A DNA stretch of 34,008 nucleotides from the IMG/VR virus record IMGVR_UViG_3300037882_000220, positions 1-34,008 of that record, one strand, 5' to 3'. The stretch comes from a virus. The position numbers and the translations under genes were made by a program. Under the pieces are notes generated by a model, which ran no database searches, had not been told where the DNA came from, and saw nothing but the letters and a program-made list of their open reading frames with translations. Of this stretch, positions 6,950 to 12,097 are shown piece after piece (positions within the stretch are counted from its first letter, which is position 1; every line of letters begins with the position of its first letter).

Positions 6950-7069
6950 TTAGTTTGTTTCTAACTCTATTGGTGGTGTGAGTTCAGCCAATTCTTTGGC
7001 AATATCGTTGATTGTTTTGACAGGAAATCCGCACCCACAACCATCACGCTCACACATCTGTATCACCAT
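6950..7069 (-). CDS. 39-aa cysteine-rich microprotein
   Basis: Reads MVIQMCERDGCGCGFPVKT and continues with a short helical part to ELETN. An alternative start is the internal ATG at 7057. Three Cys close together (CERDGCGC) suggest metal binding, but the set is incomplete for a classical ribbon. It overlaps the 3' end of the Cas4-like gene by 20 bases and fills the gap before the SSB-like gene. Function unknown. Confidence 0.55.
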   Translation of the reverse strand: MVIQMCERDGCGCGFPVKTINDIAKELAELTPPIELETN

Positions 7070-7790
7070 TGCAAGCAACTGATAGATCAGTGCTAAAAGG
7101 TCGGTAATAAGGGCAATACATACACATTCGAGATGGTGTTGAAGGAATCAAAGGCCACATGGCAGGATTTTCCTCAACATCAATGGTTGATAGCAATGAA
7201 TACACCGAATCAAGACGAGCAAGGGCATCAAGTGCTGCCTGCTCGTCATAATCAAAGAGTTCAATGTGCATATCTTCAATGGAACCGCCAGTTGGCAGGT
7301 AAATAAGTCCAACTTTGTTCACAATTACGCCAGTTTGTGCCTTGCCGTAACCATAAAGCTGAACTTGAGTGATTTGTTGGCTGGTTGCACCTTCACTGCG
7401 CTTGGCTTTTACACCTGCAGGTGATGTGGTTTTCCAGTCCAGCACATAGCCTTTTTCAATATCGTAAAGGTCAATGGTGCCTGAAAGGTTGGCTCGAATT
7501 TTAACCTTTTGCTCAACCTCATATTTTTCAGGCATCTTGGCAAAGATTTCTTCAAGAAATGAATGGATGGCGGTTCCGACATTGGCAGCCCAAGAACCGC
7601 CACCCGATTCATTTGCCTTATCCCAATCCAGCAACTTGTAAGCAAGTCTGCGAACACACTCTTGGCCAACTTCACTAGGTCCGATATAAACCTGTTGGCT
7701 TCGTGGAGACCACTTACTTGCCTCACTAATTATGCCGCCAAGTTCAACGGCTAACTTTTGTGCTGGCGAGTTCAAAGGCGTAAATGTCAT
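7050..7790 (-). CDS. Cas4/RecB-like PD-(D/E)XK exonuclease
   Basis: 246 aa. Nuclease motifs in order: GTAIHSFLEE with His76, GTIDLYD with Asp107, VLDWKTTS with Asp118 and Lys120, then QITQVQLYGYG, the motif typical of RecB/Cas4-type enzymes. Cys45 plus a C-terminal CMYC (223, 226) and Cys240 could hold an iron-sulfur cluster, as in Cas4, although the last spacing (13 residues) is longer than usual. It probably resects DNA ends for phage recombination, together with the small protein upstream (7797-8111) and the SSB-like protein downstream. No CRISPR array is present. Start at ATG 7790, six bases after the preceding stop. Confidence 0.85.
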   Translation of the reverse strand: MTFTPLNSPAQKLAVELGGIISEASKWSPRSQQVYIGPSEVGQECVRRLAYKLLDWDKANESGGGSWAANVGTAIHSFLEEIFAKMPEKYEVEQKVKIRANLSGTIDLYDIEKGYVLDWKTTSPAGVKAKRSEGATSQQITQVQLYGYGKAQTGVIVNKVGLIYLPTGGSIEDMHIELFDYDEQAALDALARLDSVYSLLSTIDVEENPAMWPLIPSTPSRMCMYCPYYRPFSTDLSVACNGDTDV

Positions 7791-7796
7791 TTGTTT

Positions 7797-8111
7797 TTAG
7801 TCCTCGTTCACAATAGAGAATCTTCGAGAAGTAGATACTATCTCAAGAGCATCTATAACCTGCGCAGGCAGGATTTCACGGGCGCGTTTGGTATCAAAGC
7901 GCCTTGACTCAACAAATGTGTAGCGAACAACTGGGCGGTTTAAGAACATACCCAATTGATTATCGCCCATTGCTCGCTCGATGTGTGCGCGAGCAACATC
8001 TGCAACTTCTTGCAGTTCTTTGATCTTGGCTTGGGCAGATTTATACTGCTCCAGCCAAGCGGCAGTGTTGGCATCAAAGTCCACCACGCCTGTTTCTATT
8101 TCTACACTCAT
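7797..8111 (-). CDS. Exonuclease-associated helical protein
   Basis: 104 aa from MSVEIETGVVDF. The middle is a helix (NTAAWLEQYKSAQAKIKELQEVADVARAH as two segments), followed by a compact C-terminal part (NRPVVRYTFVE ... RRFDTKRAREILP ... TSRRFSIVNED). Similar segments accompany YqaJ/RecB-like viral exonucleases, so it is likely a partner of the nuclease immediately downstream. The open frame extends to 8165, but ATG 8111 directly follows a TGGGGG hairpin (8111-8128) that supplies the Shine-Dalgarno. An ATG at 8123 is less likely. Confidence 0.7.
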   Translation of the reverse strand: MSVEIETGVVDFDANTAAWLEQYKSAQAKIKELQEVADVARAHIERAMGDNQLGMFLNRPVVRYTFVESRRFDTKRAREILPAQVIDALEIVSTSRRFSIVNED

Positions 8112-8122
8112 ACTAACCCCCA

Positions 8123-8506
8123 TTAGTAATAGTTCTTTTGTTTGAAATGTTCCCACGCTCCGCAAGGACCGCTGGAACCGTACTTTCTGCCTATGTAGGC
8201 AAGTGCTGCGATGGTTTGAGCAACAGTTGATTTACTGCGCTTCATTCCAAGATTTCGATAAGTGCCATCCAATAACTGCCCAACCCCGGATGCGGTGCTG
8301 GTCGGATTTTTCTTATCTTGCCAGGCGCTTTCCTTGCTCATAAGAGCGTTAAAGCACTTGAACTGATGTGCGGTAAGTAGCTCGCGAGCCACTTCCTTTG
8401 GATTAACCTGCATTAAATGCGGGCGATCTTTGTAAATCACCAATTGTGGTACTGCAGGCGGTGCCATTATTGCTTGAACTGTTAATGAAGTTCCCACGCT
8501 AACCAC
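8123..8506 (-). CDS. Lytic transglycosylase-like (SLT) protein
   Basis: 127 aa from GTG 8506. The region ALMSKESAWQDKKNP with its Glu, followed by SGVGQLLDGTYRNLG and a later TIAALAYIGRKYGS, matches the SLT/goose-lysozyme pattern (ES...N, GxxQ, AxxYI). It would cleave peptidoglycan glycan strands. The frame is open upstream of the GTG and reads RLIRRLAVIIVVSVGTSL, a convincing signal peptide, but no ATG, GTG or TTG codon lies there; only ATT, ATC or CTT is available. So either a rare start is used or the protein lacks its signal. It overlaps nothing downstream and lies far from the lysis genes. Confidence 0.75.
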   Translation of the reverse strand: MVSVGTSLTVQAIMAPPAVPQLVIYKDRPHLMQVNPKEVARELLTAHQFKCFNALMSKESAWQDKKNPTSTASGVGQLLDGTYRNLGMKRSKSTVAQTIAALAYIGRKYGSSGPCGAWEHFKQKNYY

Positions 8507-8511
8507 AATGA

Positions 8512-8979
8512 TTACCGCAAGCCTTCGGATGAGTCTTTTATCTGTTGGTGTAATGGTGTTGCTCCTTGTTCAGTTGCTAACCACTTGCTCACAACTCGCT
8601 TTGCATAACTAGGCGATGTGTTCAATTGGCCTGCAATTTCGTTGACAGATAACCCTTTTTTATGTAATTGGATAATGCCAAGTGCCATACCTTTGAAGGT
8701 GACACCCCTATCCTTTACAACAAAAGCATCTCTTTCGGCTGGCGTTGAGCCACCCCAAATGCCGTGGATTATTTGTTTTTCTAGTGCGTACTCCAAACAC
8801 TCCTTTTCGTGAATACAACTTGAGCATATTGCTTTAAGTTGGTGCAGTCTTTCTGCCTCTTGTGTGCGGTTATCAGGGAAGAATAAATCCTTATCCTCAA
8901 TATCTGCACACTTGGCTTCAACAAATCGTGGTAGATCAACAAAGAAATCAAAAGTTCTCAATGCTTTTCTGCTAACCAT
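8512..8979 (-). CDS. WhiB-family transcription factor with C-terminal HTH
   Basis: 155 aa. The four iron-sulfur Cys are C24, C52, C55 and C61 in the order C-x27-C-x2-C-x5-C, followed by GIWGGSTPAER (73-83), the WhiB turn motif. The C-terminal third adds GLSVNEIAGQLNTSPSYAKR, a helix-turn-helix resembling sigma-type region 4 or LuxR helices. WhiB proteins are confined to Actinobacteria and their phages and act by binding the host housekeeping sigma factor. This gene is the strongest host marker in the window. The start overlaps the end of the nuclease gene by 22 bases. It probably redirects host transcription. Confidence 0.92.
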   Translation of the reverse strand: MVSRKALRTFDFFVDLPRFVEAKCADIEDKDLFFPDNRTQEAERLHQLKAICSSCIHEKECLEYALEKQIIHGIWGGSTPAERDAFVVKDRGVTFKGMALGIIQLHKKGLSVNEIAGQLNTSPSYAKRVVSKWLATEQGATPLHQQIKDSSEGLR

Positions 8980-9308
8980 TGTTGAAGGTCCTGGATTACC
9001 CAGGCTTTTTCAATCCCAGCGTTTCGGCGCTTGAGAATGATGTAATGCAATGGCACCTCGGATAAACCGCGAGCCTTTGCGTAGTTTTCTGCCTCAACTT
9101 CAGCTTCACGCCAAAATTCAGGCAAACTTATTGTTTTACGATTCTTGAGTTCAAGAATGTATTGCTTGCCAGCAATGATTGCGACTAAATCGCCTTCATC
9201 ATTCTTACCTGCCTTTACCAAACGCTCACATAAGGCACCAGCACCGCGAAGCCAACGCATAACATCAGTTTCGAATTGTGCGCCTTTGCGCCCATTTGGA
9301 TTAGCCAC
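8958..9308 (-). CDS. PD-(D/E)XK nuclease, Holliday-junction-resolvase-like
   Basis: 116 aa. Catalytic pattern: Glu13 in GAQFETDVMRWL, Asp40 in EGDLVAI, then ELK (53-55) in QYILELKNRK, and later QVEAEN-like helix and IILKRR. The size and layout fit small VRR-NUC or archaeal Hjc-like resolvases found in actinophages. It would cut branched DNA during replication or recombination. The ATG at 9308 overlaps the stop of the gene upstream by one base. Confidence 0.8.
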   Translation of the reverse strand: MANPNGRKGAQFETDVMRWLRGAGALCERLVKAGKNDEGDLVAIIAGKQYILELKNRKTISLPEFWREAEVEAENYAKARGLSEVPLHYIILKRRNAGIEKAWVIQDLQQWLAEKH

Positions 9309-9679
9309 TATTGAACTACTTTAAGTGATGGGTAGTTGCCTTGAGCCTCGCGCCCAATGCGAGCAAACTTAACTGCTCGAATCAAATCTTCAGCCAAAAT
9401 CAGTGCTTCCTGTTCAGTCATACTGCAAAGTAATGGTGCGCCATCGCCTAGATTCTCGCGTGCCGTTTCCAATCGGTCAAAATGGCCTTCGGCTTTTACC
9501 GATTCTGCGCAGATTCCTTGCAGTTCCATCAGCATTTTGTGATCAAAATTGCCCACCACATCTTCAAGCATATCTTTTACCGCATCTTGTTCTTCAAGAT
9601 AAAGGGCAATGTGGCCGTCTGAATGATTATGAATTGAAAATAATGGTTCGCGTGGTTTCTTAAATTGATCTAAATTCAT
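9308..9679 (-). CDS. Hypothetical 123-aa protein
   Basis: Not recognised. It begins MNLDQFKKPREPLF, has a His/Asp-rich segment IHNHSDGHIALYLEE, a helical middle and a C-terminus ending NYPSLKVVQ. No signal peptide or membrane segment is seen. It sits second in the early operon, coupled by ATGA to the 30-aa membrane peptide upstream and by one base to the nuclease downstream. Likely soluble and early expressed, function unknown. Confidence 0.65.
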   Translation of the reverse strand: MNLDQFKKPREPLFSIHNHSDGHIALYLEEQDAVKDMLEDVVGNFDHKMLMELQGICAESVKAEGHFDRLETARENLGDGAPLLCSMTEQEALILAEDLIRAVKFARIGREAQGNYPSLKVVQ

Positions 9680-9768
9680 CGGCCTTCACCGATTTCAAAA
9701 GCTGCAATGATGATGAGATAAAGGCAAATGATGCCTATAAATCCACACACTAAGCCTAACCAAAACAT
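9676..9768 (-). CDS. 30-aa single-span membrane peptide
   Basis: Reads MFWLGLVCGFIGIICLYLII then AAFEIGEGR. Almost the whole peptide is one hydrophobic helix with a charged C-terminal tip. A strong Shine-Dalgarno (GGAAAGGAAAAC) lies just before the ATG, and the stop overlaps the next start (ATGA). It is the first gene downstream of the dyad region 9780-9821. An early membrane microprotein could act in host takeover, exclusion or membrane anchoring; this is inference. Confidence 0.7.
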   Translation of the reverse strand: MFWLGLVCGFIGIICLYLIIIAAFEIGEGR

Positions 9769-9779
9769 AGTTTTCCTTT

Positions 9780-9821
9780 CCGTTCAAAGTAGGTGCGCAC
9801 ATACTACACGCGATTGAACGG
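9780..9821. promoter_or_regulatory. Nested dyad operator/promoter of the early operon
   Basis: Outer arms CCGTTCAA (9780-9787) and TTGAACGG (9814-9821) enclose an 18-base near-palindrome (9788-9805, one mismatch pair) centred on GTGCGCAC (9793-9800). On the minus strand a TANNNT -10, TAGTAT (9801-9806), lies inside it, with a poor -35 GGTTGC (9823-9828) at 16 bases. A binding protein here would cover the promoter of the leftward operon. The outer arms could also fold in RNA of the proteasome-like gene. Confidence 0.6.
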
Positions 9822-9831
9822 GGCAACCCGC

Positions 9832-10380
9832 TTAGACTCGCTGAACTTCAATTTGAAAAGGTGGGGCGGTGTTAATGTCATATTTGGCAGCAATTGTCAG
9901 CGCTTCAAGTATTTGTTCTTGCGCCCAATCAGGTTTGGCAAGGTTCGGCAGTTGCCCCGCCAATGCGCCTAGCGCGTAGGCAGAGCCTGAGCCAACCCCA
10001 TAGAGTCCATCAGCGCTTTGAGTCACACTGAGATCATCGCCAATTTCAAATATATTGCCAGCAAATGCCAGTAAATATGAATAACTGATTCCTTCTTTGG
10101 TGTAATCAAAGCCCTGCAACTTAAATGCCGCAATGATGCTTGGCACAATCTTTTTGCCCACAAAGGCAACTGGATTAGTGCCATCGTAGGCTGGCGGTGT
10201 CCAGTTATAGGTGAGAATATCCCCTGGCCTGCAATCACCGCTAACTGCCAACAGGTACTTTTTCAGCTTCACAATCTTCGGCGTGCTGGGTGAGATGATG
10301 CGCTTATCCCCATCAGTCACCTGAGAGTCTGCCCCCAAAATGGCAAAATCAGGCCCCTGATAGGCGATTACGGTGGTCAT
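9832..10380 (-). CDS. Proteasome/HslV-like Ntn hydrolase
   Basis: 182 aa starting MTTVIAYQGPDF. Removing Met would expose Thr1, the Ntn nucleophile. Counting from it, Asp17 sits in LGADSQVT and a Lys (34) in STPKIVKL, matching Thr1/Asp17/Lys33 of proteasome beta subunits and HslV. AVSGDCRPGD and YGVGSGSAYALGAL resemble the later family motifs. There is no propeptide. The frame extends to 10506, but that part is non-coding-like. TACACT (10387-10392) ends six bases before this ATG, suggesting a leaderless transcript. It could be a self-assembling protease or a peptidase; no ATPase partner is encoded. Confidence 0.82.
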   Translation of the reverse strand: MTTVIAYQGPDFAILGADSQVTDGDKRIISPSTPKIVKLKKYLLAVSGDCRPGDILTYNWTPPAYDGTNPVAFVGKKIVPSIIAAFKLQGFDYTKEGISYSYLLAFAGNIFEIGDDLSVTQSADGLYGVGSGSAYALGALAGQLPNLAKPDWAQEQILEALTIAAKYDINTAPPFQIEVQRV

Positions 10381-10386
10381 TGCCCA

Positions 10387-10392
10387 AGTGTA
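10387..10392 (-). promoter_or_regulatory. -10 element of a putative leaderless promoter
   Basis: TACACT on the minus strand fits the actinobacterial TANNNT. Only TGGGCA separates it from ATG 10380, placing the expected start of transcription at or next to the A of the start codon. No good -35 is seen at normal spacing. No Shine-Dalgarno precedes the gene, which supports leaderless translation. Confidence 0.5.
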
Positions 10393-10508
10393 GGGGTAAG
10401 GCGTGAAAACCCTAGCAATTCCCCAATTCTTCGGGTTCCCACGCCTCAATCTGACCCTAACACGCCCAAAGTGCGTTATCAAATCGTTATGTGTCTTGGG
10501 GGTCAATC

Positions 10509-10538
10509 TTGCCCATGCGTATATACAGGTGCTATCTT
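10509..10538 (+). promoter_or_regulatory. Promoter-like sequence for the plus-strand island
   Basis: TTGCCC (10509-10514) and TATCTT (10533-10538) lie 18 bases apart. Eight bases after them comes a five-codon frame MGNGP-stop (10546-10563) whose GGGG/CCCC arms can fold. The first real gene starts at 10578. Coding direction reverses here, so a rightward promoter is needed in this gap. Confidence 0.5.
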
Positions 10539-10577
10539 TATCTCAATGGGGAACGGCCCCTAAGAACGGATCAGAAA

Positions 10578-11045
10578 ATGTCAGTATCAAAATCACTAGC
10601 AATTGAAATCACCAATGAGATTGAAGAATCAGTTAAGGCAATCCTTGCAAAGCACAATCTTCAACTCTTGAAGCAAAGCACCAAATATGGCAATGAATAC
10701 AATTATACTGTAAAGGCAGTTGCAGTTACTTTGAGTGAATCAGGTGTAAATCTAAATTCACCTGAAGCACAAAACTGGTTGGCAGTTGGAACTTCTTATG
10801 GATTCAAAAACCCATCAGATGTTCTTGGCGGTACTTTTGTCAATGCTCGCAAAGAATACAAATTTATGGGCATCAATCTGCGCAAAGAAAAGTTCCCACT
10901 TTCAGCGATTGAAGTTGCAACAGGAAAGCAATATGGATTCCCATTAAAGGCGCTTATGCAGTTGCCTAACTTTGATGAATCTCAAGTCTCAACTTGGATT
11001 CGTGAAGATATGGGATTGCCTTTTAATGTGAAGGTGGTTTCATAA
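10578..11045 (+). CDS. Hypothetical 155-aa protein, first gene of plus-strand island
   Basis: ATG 10578 follows GGATCAGAAA, a plausible ribosome site; an upstream in-frame start at 10491 would run through the promoter and is rejected. The protein opens with a helix (LAIEITNEIEESVKAILAKHN), then a strand-rich middle (YNYTVKAVAVTLS), a short segment KYKFMGINLRKEKF-like turn, and ends LPFNVKVVS. No known family is recognised and there is no membrane segment or signal peptide. It is the largest product of the only rightward operon, so it may be its main effector. Stop and next start overlap (TAATG). Confidence 0.75.
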   Translation: MSVSKSLAIEITNEIEESVKAILAKHNLQLLKQSTKYGNEYNYTVKAVAVTLSESGVNLNSPEAQNWLAVGTSYGFKNPSDVLGGTFVNARKEYKFMGINLRKEKFPLSAIEVATGKQYGFPLKALMQLPNFDESQVSTWIREDMGLPFNVKVVS

Positions 11046-11173
11046 TGAAACTAAAAGATGTTGCTGAGTACCACTTGGAACAAGCAAAAGAAGCAAACTC
11101 TTGCAACGAACGCCAGCAAGAACAATGGCACCTTGAGATGCTTTCAGCACTACTTGAAGAAATAGGTGAGTAA
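11045..11173 (+). CDS. 42-aa helical microprotein
   Basis: Starts MKLKDVAEYHLEQAKEAN and continues as a charged amphipathic helix to EEIGE. Glu/Gln-rich, with one Cys. Translation is coupled at both ends by TAATG overlaps. No domain is recognised; a small binding protein or dimerising helix is likely. Confidence 0.65.
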   Translation: MKLKDVAEYHLEQAKEANSCNERQQEQWHLEMLSALLEEIGE

Positions 11174-11295
11174 TGTTTTCAACTAACTACACCTGCAAGT
11201 GCAATGCCTGCAAAGAAACATTTGAATCAGTTATGAAAGTCAACCTATGCCTGCCTTGCTTTGAGGCATACCTAGCGAATTTGGAGAATAACTAA
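11173..11295 (+). CDS. 40-aa zinc-ribbon microprotein
   Basis: Reads MFSTNYTCKCNACKETFESV then MKVNLCLPCFEAYLANLENN. The cysteines form CKCNAC and CLPC, enough for one zinc knuckle. It starts on the overlapping TAATG of the gene before it. The last codons TTGGAGAATAACTAA serve as Shine-Dalgarno for the next gene and recur word for word at 11459-11473. A nucleic-acid or protein-binding role is plausible. Confidence 0.7.
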   Translation: MFSTNYTCKCNACKETFESVMKVNLCLPCFEAYLANLENN

Positions 11296-11296
11296 A

Positions 11297-11473
11297 ATGG
11301 GTGCTTACAAAGCGTTAGTAATTGATATTGCAGATACTATGTATCAAATTAGTCGTGACCTTAACGAAGCAAGCGAATCAGGCGATTTTGATGAAATGAA
11401 GCAATCACTTCGCAGGGCAATTGTGAACTCTGCCTTGACCATTGCACATATTCAAGAATTGGAGAATAACTAA
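11297..11473 (+). CDS. 58-aa hypothetical helical protein
   Basis: Begins MGAYKALVIDIADTMYQI and ends IQELENN. Mostly alpha-helical, acidic, no Cys, no membrane span. The Shine-Dalgarno GGAGAATAACTAAA lies inside the end of the previous gene. The C-terminal LENN and its codons repeat those of the 40-aa protein. Function unknown. Confidence 0.65.
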   Translation: MGAYKALVIDIADTMYQISRDLNEASESGDFDEMKQSLRRAIVNSALTIAHIQELENN

Positions 11474-11637
11474 TGATTACAAAGCGTGGCAAGCAAGTAC
11501 GCGCAATTGCTCTTTTCATTGGCCTAATCTTGATTTGGCAGGTTTCTGCAAACCTTTGGTGGGTTGGCATTGATGCACCGAGTGCAGAGTTTCTTGGCTG
11601 GTGTTGGGGTTCAATGACTGAGTGCGTGGTTCTATGA
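11473..11637 (+). CDS. 54-aa membrane protein
   Basis: A basic N-terminus MITKRGKQVR precedes a hydrophobic helix AIALFIGLILIWQVSANLWW, then a mainly neutral, Trp-rich tail ending TECVVL. One transmembrane segment with the N-terminus inside is expected. It begins on the TAATG overlap after the repeated GGAGAATAACTAA. It could act at the host membrane, for example in exclusion or as a small inhibitor; this is inference. Confidence 0.7.
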   Translation: MITKRGKQVRAIALFIGLILIWQVSANLWWVGIDAPSAEFLGWCWGSMTECVVL

Positions 11638-11759
11638 CCCCACTTAGATCAATCCGCATTGATGCTGACTTGTGGCAGTTAGCATTAGAAAAAGCGCGAA
11701 ATGAAGGCACCACCGCCACCGCAATCATCATTCAAGCATTGCGTGAATACATCAAGTAA
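11634..11759 (+). CDS. Ribbon-helix-helix DNA-binding protein
   Basis: 41 aa. The strand RSIRIDADLW, a first helix QLALEKARNEG and a second helix TATAIIIQALREYIK match the ribbon-helix-helix (MetJ/Arc) fold at its minimal length. It overlaps the membrane protein gene by ATGA and ends 11 bases before the terminator hairpin. As the last gene of the rightward operon it may regulate that operon or the divergent early promoters, possibly through the palindromes at 9780-9821. Confidence 0.75.
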   Translation: MTPLRSIRIDADLWQLALEKARNEGTTATAIIIQALREYIK

Positions 11760-11770
11760 TTAAAGAAACG

Positions 11771-11806
11771 AAAAACCCCCTGCAGGAACGGCTGCAGGGG
11801 GTTTTT
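11771..11806. terminator. Bidirectional Rho-independent terminator
   Basis: A perfect 15-bp inverted repeat (11771-11785 and 11792-11806) has a 6-base loop GAACGG. Its outer parts are AAAAACCCCC and GGGGGTTTTT, so each strand gives a GC-rich stem ending in a T-run. It lies between the convergent rightward island and the leftward operon ending at 11834. Confidence 0.95.
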
Positions 11807-11833
11807 CTATGGGGGCGTGTTTAGCGCCTAAAC

Positions 11834-12097
11834 TTAACTTGTGGCGATCTCGCCAGCAATTGCAAAATATGCAGCGCCATCTACAAAACTATCAAGATGA
11901 TCAGGTGATTCAATCAACCTAGCAACTTTGACAAGTGCAAGGCACATCGCAGCTTGAGATGGAGAAATTTCTTGTTCTAAATAGATTGACCATAAACCAG
12001 CAATGCGCTGATGATTTGTTAATGGCTTTCCATAATTTTTATTGCGATCACCGTGAGTGAGATGCTTGGCTTCATCTAGTATTTCGCCTCTATCCAT
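11834..12097 (-). CDS. DUF6378-like protein
   Basis: 87 aa: MDRGEILDEAKHLTHGDRNKNYGKP, then helices and SFVDGAAYFAIAGEIATS. The HGDRxxNYG element and the D.. .DxxxxAxxxxA.AGE ending are typical of a widespread phage family annotated as DUF6378, of unknown function. ATG 12097 follows GGGGGATGTAA (12104-12108 on the plus strand) within the end of the glycosyltransferase gene, so the two are coupled. It is the last gene of the leftward late operon before the terminator. Confidence 0.7.
   Translation of the reverse strand: MDRGEILDEAKHLTHGDRNKNYGKPLTNHQRIAGLWSIYLEQEISPSQAAMCLALVKVARLIESPDHLDSFVDGAAYFAIAGEIATS

Noticed and set aside
7050-7790. Cas4-like nuclease as part of a CRISPR-Cas system
   Set aside because: No Cas1, Cas2, effector or repeat array is present; it fits phage recombination nucleases.
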